Source: Gracilaria caudata (lineage: Eukaryota > Rhodophyta > Florideophyceae > Gracilariales > Gracilariaceae). Taken from it: DNA of 51,850 nt. The notes beneath the pieces were generated by a model. It saw nothing but the letters and a program-made list of their open reading frames with translations, did not search any database and was not told the DNA's origin. Made by a program: the position numbers and the translations under genes. Shown piece after piece: positions 8,958-20,122 of the stretch. Numbering within the stretch: the stretch's first letter is position 1; every line of letters starts with the position of its first letter. The DNA is taken from assembly GCA_030374735.1 (NCBI GenBank), contig JASCIV010000083.1, positions 1 to 51,850 on the forward strand. Reading direction: 5' to 3'.

Positions 8958-11900
8958 CTACGGCGCTTCTGACTCGTCTTGCAGCTCTTGTCCGGGCGAG
9001 AGCACAGGTTTTCTGCAGAAGGGACATGAGTCATGTTCAAGCAAATCTTCGCCTCCAAACCACTGCATGATGCACTCGTCGTGAAACAGATGGCCGCAGC
9101 GTAACTTCCTGGTGCTTTCGCCATCCTTGAACTGATTTTGACATATTACGCAAAGATCTGTCTCGGCAGAAGGGTTTCCACTCTCTGGAACCTTGAAAAC
9201 CCCGACCTCAGTGATCTCGTTTAGCGATGTTGCCATTGACCGGTAGATGATAGTCATCACCTTTTGATGTCCTCGTTCTGATGCCACACGATACGGAGTT
9301 TTGCGATTCGCGTCTCGTGCACCAACATCCGCCCCGTATTTGAGCAATGCTTCTACGGTTTCTTCACTTCCTGCTTCGGCTGCAAGGTGCAATGGCGTGA
9401 GCAGTTTGTCATTCGCTGGAGAAGATTTCGCTCCTCGTCGAAGAAGAAGGCGAACATTTTGATACAAACCTTTGTAGCATGCGTTATGCAAAGGCGTATC
9501 CCCCTCATTGTCCAGCACTTCCAGCTCAGCTCCATTGGCCATCAGTAACTGCATACTTACTCTGCCTTGCTCTCGACCAGCTGCAATATGAAGTGGCGTG
9601 GCTTTGTCCTTGTTAACTTGGTTAACATTTGCACCGCTCCTTATCAACAACCAAATCAGTCTAGCATCACCAAGAAAGCAAGCGATATGAAGAGCAGTCA
9701 AACCCTGCGGTCCACTGCAATCTGCATCGACTTTAGCTTCCAAGAGAGCACTTACTACATCAAAATGCTGATGTCTGGTAGCCATCTGTAGAGGAAGATA
9801 TCCGTTCTCATCGGGCAAATTGCTATTTGCTCCCCCTTCGACCAGGAGCTTGCAGGACGTCGTGTTTCCGTTAAGCGCAGCTAGATGGAGAGCTGTGAAT
9901 CCGTCTCCCTTGGCAAAGTCCAGAGATGCATTGGTAGTGATAAGCATAGCAACGATTTCTGCGTTGCCCAGGCGGGCGGCGAACATTATCGGGGTGAAAC
10001 CACTGTACCTGCCACCTTGAGGAACGATTTTATCAACATCGCACTTGTGCTCCAACAAAATTCTTGCGACCTCTTCATGACCACTGTCGCACGCAATGTG
10101 GAGTGGAGTAAGGCCATCACCGCGGACAACATTTGCATTTGCTCCACCTTCCAAGAGTACTCGAGTCATATCTCCTGAGCCATTGCTGCATGTCAGGTGT
10201 AGCGGTGCCACTCCGTCATGATTCGTTTTGTTTGGATCAGCGCCCAGCGACAATAGCTTGCGTGTCGGCTCGATTTGCCTTTGGATTACACAGTGATGAA
10301 GAAGAGTATTTCCCGCATCAGAGGGTAGCTCGAGATCAAGAGCTTCCTGTCGCTCATCTGCGTCCATAGTTTCAAGATGGTCCAAAAGTATGCATAACTG
10401 ATCAAAATCCTTTCTACCAAGTATGAGTCTTGTTGGTGTTAGAGCCGTAGTGCGGCTGATGTTGATCTTCGCACCATGGGAAAGTAGCTTGCGAAGAACC
10501 TCTGTGCTCCCTGACTGAGCGCTAGCGAGGAGAACAGCAGTTTCTTTGTCTTCTGTTTGAGCGTTGATGTCGCATCCAGCTCGAACAAGCACATCAACTG
10601 CTTCGGAGGCTCCAAATCGTGCGGCCACGTGAAGCGGATTCCAGCCATCATCATCCACGGCATTTATATCAACATCGCAGTTCTCAAGCAAATACTCAAT
10701 TATGTCAACGCGAGAGCCGCTCGTTTTCACAGCCTCATGAAGAGCAGTCCAATTCTCAATATCTTTAGCGTGGATTCGAGCTCCAGCCTTGACTAGCAGA
10801 TCCAAACACGCCAAGGAATGATGTCTAATCGCCATGAAGACGGCTGTCTTTCCGCTGTCATTCATGTGTTCAATGGAATCCTTGAACTCGTCCAAGCCCA
10901 ACAAATACTCAAGAACGAGAGGGCGGTCGTTGGAACAAGCCAGATGGAGGAGACTGGCTCCTCGATCTCGATTACTGCGAGCCGGAGGACGGGATGTCGT
11001 TAATACGCGAAAGGACTCTCGAAAGACTGATTGCAGTGCCCGAAACACTTCCGCAGCGGGATCATTGCCTTCTTGAGGTGCGTCGCCGGCTTCGAGTTCG
11101 TTTGTTCCGTCTGCCTGTTCATTTTCCGCAGATGCAGTTTGACCCGAGGCTCCCACAGAAGTTCCAGCAGTCGACTGTTCTGGAATGGGATAGTTGCACT
11201 CCCGTACAACGTACTTTGTAATTGCTCTTAACTTCCTTTGTTCGTCTTTCGGGGTTCTTTCCCCAGGCTCTGCATTCGTACTCGGGGGGGAGTGCAGGTG
11301 GGATACCGTTTCTTCGCGACTCACGGCTGCAAAATCGTGTTCTACAAGAAGCTTTACGCAATTTAGATGACCTGCTTCGACAGCCAAATGAGTAGGGCGC
11401 CTCCCGTCGTTACCCCATGTCTCGAAATCAGCGCCTGAGTTCAGCAGACTTCTCAAGGATAAATGCAATCCTTTTGAAGCTGCGAATCGTAAGTAAGACC
11501 ATGTACGGTTGTCTGACTTATCTACTTTCCGGTTAGCGAAGGGTTCGTCTAAGTTTGCGCCTGCCTTCGCCAAAATTCGGATTGCTCGTGTATTTTGATG
11601 CCTCACAGCTCTTGATAACGGGCTAAGGCCTTCGGCATCCCTAACGGAAAAGGGTCCGTCCTTTGGCATCTCAAATTCCCCATCAGCCGTTAGTACTTTC
11701 TTTTCAGAACAACCGGCTAGAAGCGAAACAATAACGTTTAGAACACGCGTGTCGGGTTGCTCGGCCACGTAGTGAAGCGGACTCTCTCCTAACCATCTTG
11801 AACGCGCAAGAGCCGCTCGATTTCGCGTAAAGGAATGTCGAACGTTGGAACTCGGTGGAAATATGGAGTTGAGATCTGCAGCGGAAAGGGGTTTCAACAG

Positions 11901-12008
11901 TAGAAGTGGGGAAACAGACTTGTCGAGAAAAGCTTCCCGCAGTTTGCGGGAGTCGGATTTGGCGACAGCCTCGAGGATGAGGGCATGTTTGCTGGGTTGG
12001 GCGCCCAT
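8958..12008 (-). CDS. ankyrin-repeat protein with C-terminal RING-H2 finger, probable E3 ubiquitin ligase
   Basis: A 1016-aa intronless protein. From about residue 50 to 920 it is a nearly continuous run of 33-residue ankyrin repeats (many with TPLHxA and LLxxGA cores), with a Ser/Glu/Gln-rich linker near 250-330. The C-terminus has a RING-H2: C953-x2-C956-x14-C971-x-H973-x2-H976-x2-C979-x15-C995-x2-C998. All eight zinc ligands are present, so E2 binding is plausible, and the ankyrins would recruit substrates. The architecture recalls plant XB3/XBAT and animal Mind-bomb ligases, though order and length differ. The N-terminus MGAQPSK (Gly2, Ser6, Lys7) fits the N-myristoylation pattern, suggesting membrane attachment (inference). 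The substrate is unknown. Confidence 0.9.
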   Translation of the reverse strand: MGAQPSKHALILEAVAKSDSRKLREAFLDKSVSPLLLLKPLSAADLNSIFPPSSNVRHSFTRNRAALARSRWLGESPLHYVAEQPDTRVLNVIVSLLAGCSEKKVLTADGEFEMPKDGPFSVRDAEGLSPLSRAVRHQNTRAIRILAKAGANLDEPFANRKVDKSDNRTWSYLRFAASKGLHLSLRSLLNSGADFETWGNDGRRPTHLAVEAGHLNCVKLLVEHDFAAVSREETVSHLHSPPSTNAEPGERTPKDEQRKLRAITKYVVRECNYPIPEQSTAGTSVGASGQTASAENEQADGTNELEAGDAPQEGNDPAAEVFRALQSVFRESFRVLTTSRPPARSNRDRGASLLHLACSNDRPLVLEYLLGLDEFKDSIEHMNDSGKTAVFMAIRHHSLACLDLLVKAGARIHAKDIENWTALHEAVKTSGSRVDIIEYLLENCDVDINAVDDDGWNPLHVAARFGASEAVDVLVRAGCDINAQTEDKETAVLLASAQSGSTEVLRKLLSHGAKINISRTTALTPTRLILGRKDFDQLCILLDHLETMDADERQEALDLELPSDAGNTLLHHCVIQRQIEPTRKLLSLGADPNKTNHDGVAPLHLTCSNGSGDMTRVLLEGGANANVVRGDGLTPLHIACDSGHEEVARILLEHKCDVDKIVPQGGRYSGFTPIMFAARLGNAEIVAMLITTNASLDFAKGDGFTALHLAALNGNTTSCKLLVEGGANSNLPDENGYLPLQMATRHQHFDVVSALLEAKVDADCSGPQGLTALHIACFLGDARLIWLLIRSGANVNQVNKDKATPLHIAAGREQGRVSMQLLMANGAELEVLDNEGDTPLHNACYKGLYQNVRLLLRRGAKSSPANDKLLTPLHLAAEAGSEETVEALLKYGADVGARDANRKTPYRVASERGHQKVMTIIYRSMATSLNEITEVGVFKVPESGNPSAETDLCVICQNQFKDGESTRKLRCGHLFHDECIMQWFGGEDLLEHDSCPFCRKPVLSPGQELQDESEAP

Positions 12009-14086
12009 GGGAGCTGCGCAGGGAGGAAGAGAAGGTGCATAGAATCGAAAACGTCACACGGTATATTGGGCACCATTATCACCCGAATCCGTTGGCGTTG
12101 AGGGGCACGAAATGGCGAGAATAGCCTCCACCTATGTCTGTATGGTTGAGAGAATTCAGTTTTTCTTCAGGTCACAGAAACGGCTTCTGCCCGAAGGCAG
12201 AAATAACATTGTAGACAACTCGGACGAAAGAAAAGGCCGTAAATGGTGCGATATTCGGGGCAAAGGCCTGTCGTGTCATGGAAGGTACCGGAAGCGAGAA
12301 CTGGAATGCGATTCATGCGGGCCTAACAGAGAAGAAGCACGACCATGCTATACGTTGGTCCTCATGCACTTCAGCACGAGAGAAAAACGCCAATTGTGAC
12401 GCCGCTTTAGTCTTGAAACGTCATTTTTGTCCATGAGTGTCGACGTGGGGCCTATGAGGAACGCCATGGCATCGTGAAACGCCTTGGTGGGACATTTTCG
12501 CAACTTGTTGTCCATTCTCAGGACTTCGAAACGGTTGGATTGTTGTACGATTCCCGCTTGGCACACTAGAGTGTCGTACTCGTCACGAGCTCCTCTCGTT
12601 TAGAACAACTCACTGTTCTCCACGTCAACTTGTTGAACCCAGCTGGTACTCAGTAAAATTGGATCACTCGTTGTCATGCAATTCTCGGCATTTTGTAATG
12701 GGAGAATCTGATGCCTTACGTGATTGAAAAACGATTTCGGGGATGGGGGGGCGGGGGCGGGGGACTGAGAGACCAATCAGACACCGCAGGTTTCGTAACA
12801 GATGCAGTCGCAAGTGTATTGTGGGACACGTCGACCGATTCTTGTTGACAACTTCCCTATGGTAGCTGGCTGTTAACAAAATCAAGAGCTATCAATTGTG
12901 CCTCCCAAGCTAAGGTTAACCCTCTTGCCATTGCATCAGATCGTTTGTCCCGTGATGAGACCAGCATCGCGAGAACTGGAAAATCGTTTGATGGTGCTCT
13001 TGCGAAGTTGTGAGGGATACTTGAATAAATTTCGAGGCACCTTGGGGGTGCACTGCTCCTCGGTCTGATCATCTGGGCCTTTCGAAGGCCCTTCCTTCAT
13101 CACCCTCTACAGAACCGGTCTCTACCAGTACGTGTAGATGCAGATGGCGGTCGCTGTTGTTAGTGGGTGCCACTTCGCCCAATGGAGGCCAACGCGGCGT
13201 ATGTTTAACGCCGACATTACTTCTTCGAATAGACTTTTTTTGTTCATCCACTGAGAGCGTATCATAGAAGACGATCAATAATTAACAAATTTGCTGAAGG
13301 GTTCGAACTCCAAGCGTTCCCCTTCAGCACAGCTCTCTACGTGTCCTCAAGTTCTAACAAAACTGCTTTGCTTACTACTTTCCAACTCAAGAGAAAAGCG
13401 ATGAGGGATTCCAGATTCATATTAGCTCCTGGGTTGGTGCCGTTGCTCGCACTTGCTTGAAAGTTTCAAGTTGAAACTACGCTACCTGCATTAAGATCAT
13501 GGATTTCTGTCTTGATTCAAGACTTCAAAGTGCAAAATAAATATCAATCTGCAAACAAGAGCGACTGCACATGTAGCTCTGTGTCGGAGGTTTTGGGTCA
13601 CACGATTACTTTAACACAGTTGCATGTATCTCCATTCCAACCTCTATCAACCGGCTAAGATATAACTCCTTCCCCGTTCCAATGTCAAGCCCGAATTTTT
13701 CCGTCAGTACCTGAAAACCCTATATCTTGAGAATACTGGAAAGCCGCGGGGCACTCAGCCGTCCCATTGTTGCGGCAAACACGAAGCACACACCCAGTGC
13801 AGAACTGATTCTCGCTTTCACGTTTGTGTCTTACCTGCGCTCAGGGCTTGTCACTGTCGAGGCCCTATTCTCCTGGACATCCAAAAGGTCATACATTCCG
13901 TGACTGAGACAACTTCATCAGCTAGTCATAAGGCATGAGATACCTTTCGCAGGTCCACGTTCGCGAAGAAGAGTCGCTTTCGTCCCAACCCTTGTTTTGA
14001 CAGTAGTAATATTCGCACTTCACAACTTCGCTACCAAGGTTGTGACCGCTGTGTGACAAGTTAGCGATTGTGAGAAGAATTTATAG
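12009..14086. other. two-kilobase intergenic stretch without a convincing gene
   Basis: Only short open frames (up to 95 codons) without recognisable domains. It includes a G-rich run near 12742-12764 and the hairpin at 13293-13328 (listed). It holds the promoter side of the ankyrin-RING gene and the 3' flank of the RRM gene. Confidence 0.45.
13293..13328. repeat. inverted repeat, 9-bp arms, 18-nt loop with inner pairing
   Basis: GCTGAAGGG (13293-13301) pairs exactly with CCCTTCAGC (13320-13328). GAAC and GTTC inside the loop can also pair. The GGTTCGAACTC string suggests a tRNA T-arm, but no acceptor, D or anticodon arms fit. Confidence 0.7.
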
Positions 14087-14899
14087 TCAAATATGCGAGT
14101 CAGGTGTTTGTACACCAGTGACATCAGCTGCATGCTGCTCGCCTTCCCGAATTGCATCACGCCTGGTCTTCCGTTTGAACCTGGACTTAGCCGTGGGCTT
14201 CTTCCCCGACCGAGGCCTCGGTTTAGCCTCGCTGAGAGATACATCCCTGCCGACAATGCTGGTGCCCTGTAAGCATTCAATGGCCTTCATTCCCGATCGT
14301 CGGCTCTGCATTTCAACAAACGCATAACCCTTTGGAAGCCCTGATGAGTCAGACGGCACTTCACAGTTTAGCACAGCGCCATATCCGGAGAAGGCGCGGT
14401 ACAAATCCTCCTCGGTGGCGCGAAAGGACAAGTTTCCTACAAACACGTTGATGGGGCCGTCATCCTCGTCATTCTCCTCGTGACTTTCGACTCCCCTCGC
14501 GGCGATAAAAGCATTGACACCATCACCGCGTTCTGTTGCGCGCGCTAAAACAGCAGCGGCCTTTTCATTGCCCCAAATCAGATCATCCTCAGTGGCGTAC
14601 CACTCATGCAGACAAGCGGAACAAGCAACGACACGCGACATGCCCTCAAGCTCCTCGGGCTCGACATGGTACACAGCCAAGCACTGCACACATTGCAAGA
14701 AGGCGTCCTGCGAGACGACGGCCACATCGGCCGGTTGTGGCGTCACATGTCTACGGCACGGCAAATGTGTGAGCGGGAGGGATAGCCGAGCCGGCGGTGG
14801 CGGATTGAGCGGCAGAGCTCGCCGTCTTCGCGCGCGACTGAAGGTAGAGTGAAACGCGCTGCGAGTGAGAGGCGGCGGCGCGGCGAAGGACGGCTGCAT
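14087..14899 (-). CDS. zinc-ribbon plus RRM RNA-binding protein, probably plastid-targeted
   Basis: The frame is open to 15172, but the ATG whose first base is 14899 gives a sensible 270-aa precursor. The N-terminus has Phe5, no acidic residue before Asp58, and many Ser, Arg and Pro, as in red algal plastid transit peptides. Next is a four-Cys ribbon (C70-x2-C73 ... C93-x2-C96, with HEWY after it), resembling the MJ0042-type finger. After an acidic linker (140-149) comes one RRM at about 151-226, with RNP2 VFVGNL (152-157) and RNP1 KGYAFVEM (190-197). The tail is basic. RNA binding is well supported; plastid location is inference, and mitochondria are an alternative. It is divergent from mitochondrial EF-Tu, 291 bases between start codons. 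Confidence 0.82.
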   Translation of the reverse strand: MQPSFAAPPPLTRSAFHSTFSRARRRRALPLNPPPPARLSLPLTHLPCRRHVTPQPADVAVVSQDAFLQCVQCLAVYHVEPEELEGMSRVVACSACLHEWYATEDDLIWGNEKAAAVLARATERGDGVNAFIAARGVESHEENDEDDGPINVFVGNLSFRATEEDLYRAFSGYGAVLNCEVPSDSSGLPKGYAFVEMQSRRSGMKAIECLQGTSIVGRDVSLSEAKPRPRSGKKPTAKSRFKRKTRRDAIREGEQHAADVTGVQTPDSHI

Positions 14900-16544
<1,645 letters not shown>

Positions 16545-16850
16545 GAGTCAATGGGCTTCTTGCGCGCAGTTTTGTAAAGGCATACACGCAATCCGGACGC
16601 AGGGATGAACAGATGGTTTCCGTGGAGCCCTGTGGCGCGCAGCTGGAAGTTGAACAGCGCATTACTTTCGAGCGACGAACTATATGCTGAGTCCAATGAT
16701 GCTTCCAAACAGCATTCTACTCCTCGGACACGCATATTCTACTGGAAAGCAACTTGAGTGTGCTATCAATCATGCATGCGTTTAATGAAGCCATGAGCCT
16801 TTTCAAATATCTGTATCTCGCTCTATATGGTGAGTAGCAGGAAGTCAGGG
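16545..16850. other. short convergent intergenic region
   Basis: 306 bases between the EF-Tu stop and the stop of the convergent peptidase gene. It presumably carries both 3' ends. I see nothing else in it. Confidence 0.5.
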
Positions 16851-17594
16851 TTAAGCAGTTGCATAGGGCATTGTTGCGATGCACTGAAGAAGTGCAGCGA
16901 TGAATCGAACCTGTTGATCGATTGAACACACCGAAACTGGCGGAACATGTACGAAGAGCGAGGACGCGTCCTTAAGCTCGGAAAGCATAAGTGAAATGTA
17001 GTAGACCCAGTTGCAAACGAAACGGCCTGCGTCTGAGGAGAGCTGCACGTTGAAGTTTTGGCGCTTGAGGTCCTCTGCCAGCTTCTCCAGACAGAGAGAG
17101 GTTCTGCGAACGGCCATGACGTCGCTGTTGTTCTTGTCGATCGGACGTTTTATGGGAGTCCAACCGAGCTCGTCCGGGCAGGAGAAGGTCGCCTCATTAC
17201 GGGCCTGACGCTCGAGTTCGAAATTTGTCGCGCGCATATTTACACCCAGGTGAATAAAGACGATACGCCTTTCCGAGCGGCGTCGCAATGTCAAGGCGGC
17301 ATGAGTCGGATTGTCGAGCTGCTTGTACGATGCCTCCAGCTCAGCCTTGGTGGTCTCTGCCGACACTTTCAGCACATTTGTGGACGCCAAAACCGCGCCG
17401 GACTGCAACGGATGTGTGGCCAGAAAAGCGGGGAGCGCCTCCACTATACTTTGTGTGGGGTTGACGGGCACATTATGGAATCGAGAGAAGCCTGTGAGAT
17501 GGAACTCGGTTATTGTGGAGTCCTCATCGGTGTTTCCGGAGGTTATCGCCGGCTGCTCCAAAAGCGTCGCTGAGTAGTCGGGCACGGTGCCCAT
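16851..17594 (-). CDS. pyroglutamyl peptidase I (peptidase family C15)
   Basis: A 247-aa soluble cysteine peptidase that removes N-terminal pyroglutamate from peptides. C15 hallmarks are HLTGFSRFHNVPVNPT near the start, the Glu box VIFxHxGV...FELERQARN, the Cys box GRFVCNWVYY, and the His box LFVHVPP. The catalytic Glu, Cys and His are all present. It is slightly longer than the bacterial form (about 215 aa) and close to other eukaryotic forms. No signal peptide is seen, so it is probably cytosolic. The start is the only upstream ATG consistent with the fold. The insertion around the Tyr/Lys/Gln-rich stretch after residue 80 is less well conserved. Confidence 0.9.
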   Translation of the reverse strand: MGTVPDYSATLLEQPAITSGNTDEDSTITEFHLTGFSRFHNVPVNPTQSIVEALPAFLATHPLQSGAVLASTNVLKVSAETTKAELEASYKQLDNPTHAALTLRRRSERRIVFIHLGVNMRATNFELERQARNEATFSCPDELGWTPIKRPIDKNNSDVMAVRRTSLCLEKLAEDLKRQNFNVQLSSDAGRFVCNWVYYISLMLSELKDASSLFVHVPPVSVCSIDQQVRFIAALLQCIATMPYATA

Positions 17595-18083
17595 TGTTGC
17601 CTGCGGGGTAGGACGGGGAACCGAAGTGGGTACGGTTACGGCTTAGCTTTTCGGATCTGGTGACCAGGTATGCAAAGCCTGGAGCGGGAGTGAGGATATC
17701 GGTCGAAGGGACGAGAGCAAAAGTGAGTTGGCTTGGAGAGGATGCATGAGCCGCACTAGATAGGTTACACGGGGACTGCGATTTGCATGAAGAAATTTAT
17801 GTTGAAGTTCAGATATGTCAGCCACTGATCGCGACCTGTTACCAGGCACGGCAGACATGGCCATGGGCTTCTCCGTTTTCCGTTGGCTGCATGTGGGAAT
17901 GGTCGGCGCGGCACGCGATGCACAGCCAATGGCAACTCGCCGTGTCTCCGAAATATCTGCCGCAGATATGTCTACCGATAAACCGCCCATCGCCTCACCC
18001 AGAAGGCCTCGTCACATTTACAAGGGTAGACCGCGCCTCTTACCGCCATCCGTCGTAGCCGTACTGTGGCTGTACCCCAAACG
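17595..18083. other. intergenic stretch with doubtful small frames
   Basis: It holds the upstream region of the peptidase gene and the 17-base word at 17641-17657 that also occurs at 7949-7965. An ATG frame of 93 codons on + (17815-18096) and one of 115 codons on - (17643-17990) overlap each other. Neither has a recognisable feature. Confidence 0.4.
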
Positions 18084-18434
18084 CTACACCTCGTGATTAT
18101 GAATTACGAAGAGACTCATATCATCCGAGTAAGATATGATTGGCTTCGACGGTACATAAGGGTAAGGGTCAACCTTAGGCGCTGCAAGACGTAGTGTAGG
18201 AAGATACCACAGCGCCACCTTACCTTCCTCAGAAGGTGAGGCCCAGTGAATAGATTGGTCGTCGAAGCTATCTGCAACCTTTGCAAAGCCTTGTCTAACT
18301 TTTGTCGGGACCAATCCCAATCCTTCGAGCCTCCGCTCCGACTGCAAGACATCTGCCGCAAGCAATGCGTCGATGTCCGTGAAAAGCATAATAGAAACAA
18401 CCTGACCACCTCGAAACAACTCTTGAGGCCTCAT
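18084..18434 (-). CDS. hypothetical small protein overlapping the stop of the upstream gene
   Basis: An ATG frame of 116 codons. Its start codon overlaps the TGA of the next gene upstream as ATGA (18431-18434). The sequence is compositionally protein-like (VVSIMLFTDIDALLAADVL, then a Pro/Tyr-rich part), but I recognise no family. It could be a real small gene, an extra exon of the upstream gene, or a chance frame. Bicistronic reading is unusual in eukaryotic nuclei. Confidence 0.3.
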   Translation of the reverse strand: MRPQELFRGGQVVSIMLFTDIDALLAADVLQSERRLEGLGLVPTKVRQGFAKVADSFDDQSIHWASPSEEGKVALWYLPTLRLAAPKVDPYPYVPSKPIISYSDDMSLFVIHNHEV

Positions 18435-19525
18435 TCATTATCCTTCTCGTTCTGGTGCTCAGGTGCGGCCCTTGTGTCGACGCCAAGATTATTATCCGTG
18501 ACATTAACCGTATCGACGCGTTGCCCGTTGCTCCTCCTCATCTCTTCCTCAACTCTGGCTTCTGCCTTGGCCTTCGAAAAGGCCATGAGGAAAAGACTGC
18601 GTTTTTCACCAATCTTCGATAAAATTTCTTCAACAGAAGGGACTGTGTTCAGCCACCTTCGATTCAATGCATACCTGACAGCCCCGTCATTCTCTTTCGC
18701 ACGATTGAAAAGCTTCATCAACGAAAACTGCACGTCCCACGCTGTCGGTACCTCAAACCTCCTTTTGCACCTCCTCTGAAACTCAAACAGAAGGTATGGA
18801 GCAATGTTTTGAACATCCTCAACTGTTAAGTTTGTAAGCTTCCCCTCTTCCCCTTCGTCCGTCGGCAACAGACGTGCTACGACCTCGTCGTTGTTGTTCT
18901 CGCACCGGCTAACTATATACCACACCTTTCGACCTCCATTTGGGATCCCTGTGCCACTATGCACTATCCCACGACTACCATTGACAATCTCCTTCCACGT
19001 GAGCGCTTGCGTCACTGCTGTGCGAACTCGTACTAGATTTCTCAAATCGTCGTAATCCCTGTTCTTCGCTGGTGGTGGGCCAGATATTTCTAAGATCAGA
19101 TGCCCATCGCTATCCAAGAAGCCATCGAGATAGGTACCGTCGTAGAAATGAAGTTTGACCTTCAACACATCAACTTCACTCCATACTGGTCGCGGCCTGA
19201 TAATTCTTTGAGGTTGAGGATCTAACCATGCCGCATACCACCCGGCCCAAGGCGGCATACATGCTTCCGAGAACGACTTGGTATGTTGTATATCCTCTCG
19301 AGTCTCATCTTCTTTCTTCTTGCCAGAGTGAATCCATCTTAGGTACGGGAGGTAAACAAACACACACCCATGACGTCTGGTAGGATCAGGGAAAAGTACG
19401 TCGTTTGATAGAATAGATGACAACGATTGAGTTCTTTCCCCACCTTCGCACTGGCATGGACTACTGGAGTCTGGGAAGTACAAACGACGACATTTACCGC
19501 AAATGTCGCGGTATTGATGTAGCAT
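18431..19525 (-). CDS. unknown protein with N-terminal four-Cys motif
   Basis: A 364-aa intronless frame starting at ATG; family not recognised. The N-terminus has C9-x2-C12-x11-C24-x-C26, which could bind one zinc. A Trp/Pro-rich stretch (PPWAGWYAAWLDP) follows. Then comes a beta-rich segment (VKLHFYDGTYLDGFLDSDGHLILEI) and a central mixed domain with conserved-looking hydrophobic spacing (KVWYIVSRCE, LLFEFQRRCKRRFEVP). The last 45 residues are polar and disordered, with Arg/Glu helices. There is no signal peptide or membrane span. Probably real, judging from its length and even composition. No function is assigned. Confidence 0.65.
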   Translation of the reverse strand: MLHQYRDICGKCRRLYFPDSSSPCQCEGGERTQSLSSILSNDVLFPDPTRRHGCVFVYLPYLRWIHSGKKKEDETREDIQHTKSFSEACMPPWAGWYAAWLDPQPQRIIRPRPVWSEVDVLKVKLHFYDGTYLDGFLDSDGHLILEISGPPPAKNRDYDDLRNLVRVRTAVTQALTWKEIVNGSRGIVHSGTGIPNGGRKVWYIVSRCENNNDEVVARLLPTDEGEEGKLTNLTVEDVQNIAPYLLFEFQRRCKRRFEVPTAWDVQFSLMKLFNRAKENDGAVRYALNRRWLNTVPSVEEILSKIGEKRSLFLMAFSKAKAEARVEEEMRRSNGQRVDTVNVTDNNLGVDTRAAPEHQNEKDNE

Positions 19526-20122
19526 TTTGCGCTTCGGCTAGCGACAACTAGATGGATGATGTATTCGAATAGCTCCAGAAGCCCACGTGATTGCCAAACA
19601 CATCTTCGTCTTCGAAATTCCACTTTTTTGTGGTTGGAAGGAAGTTCTTTCAAAGAACGCTTCGGTTCTTGTCCCTTGCTTGCTAAACCCATAGTTTTGA
19701 AACAAGCGCCCGGTGCCGAGCCCCATCATGAATATCTTAATATCTGCAGATACCACCGCCACTCAAGAGCATCACAGGCATCCTGTCACCACGCTTCGAC
19801 CAGCGTGACAGGGGACAACAGCGACTTGCAATTTTGTGTCAGTAGCCAAAATGGATTTTTCTTGTCAGTTTCGCGGAACTGCTTTAAGCCGAGGCAGTCT
19901 TCAATTCGTTCTTTCGCCGAAACGCCAGGGCTTGGATCCTAGCGGTCGTTCAAGCAAGTCCTCGGCTGCGCTTTGCATGTAGTGGGGATCATTGCATCCC
20001 TTCGTTTGAGAACTTCTTTCCCAAGGTCTTAGCTGTATTACAGTGGAGGATTATTCCGACGTTCGAATACATCGGCAATCGGTTTCACCTTTTTCCCACC
20101 ACTTTTGACCCGATCATTTCGA
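19526..20122. other. divergent intergenic region
   Basis: About 600 bases between the head-to-head unknown gene and the mannosyltransferase. It presumably carries both promoters. The overlapping frames (up to 128 codons on +) show no domain. Confidence 0.45.

Noticed and set aside
13293..13328. GGGTTCGAACTC suggesting a tRNA 3' part
   Set aside because: The surrounding bases form a simple hairpin instead, and no cloverleaf can be drawn on either strand.
17643..18096. Two overlapping small frames on opposite strands
   Set aside because: No family features and no way to choose between them; noted only as content of the intergenic region.
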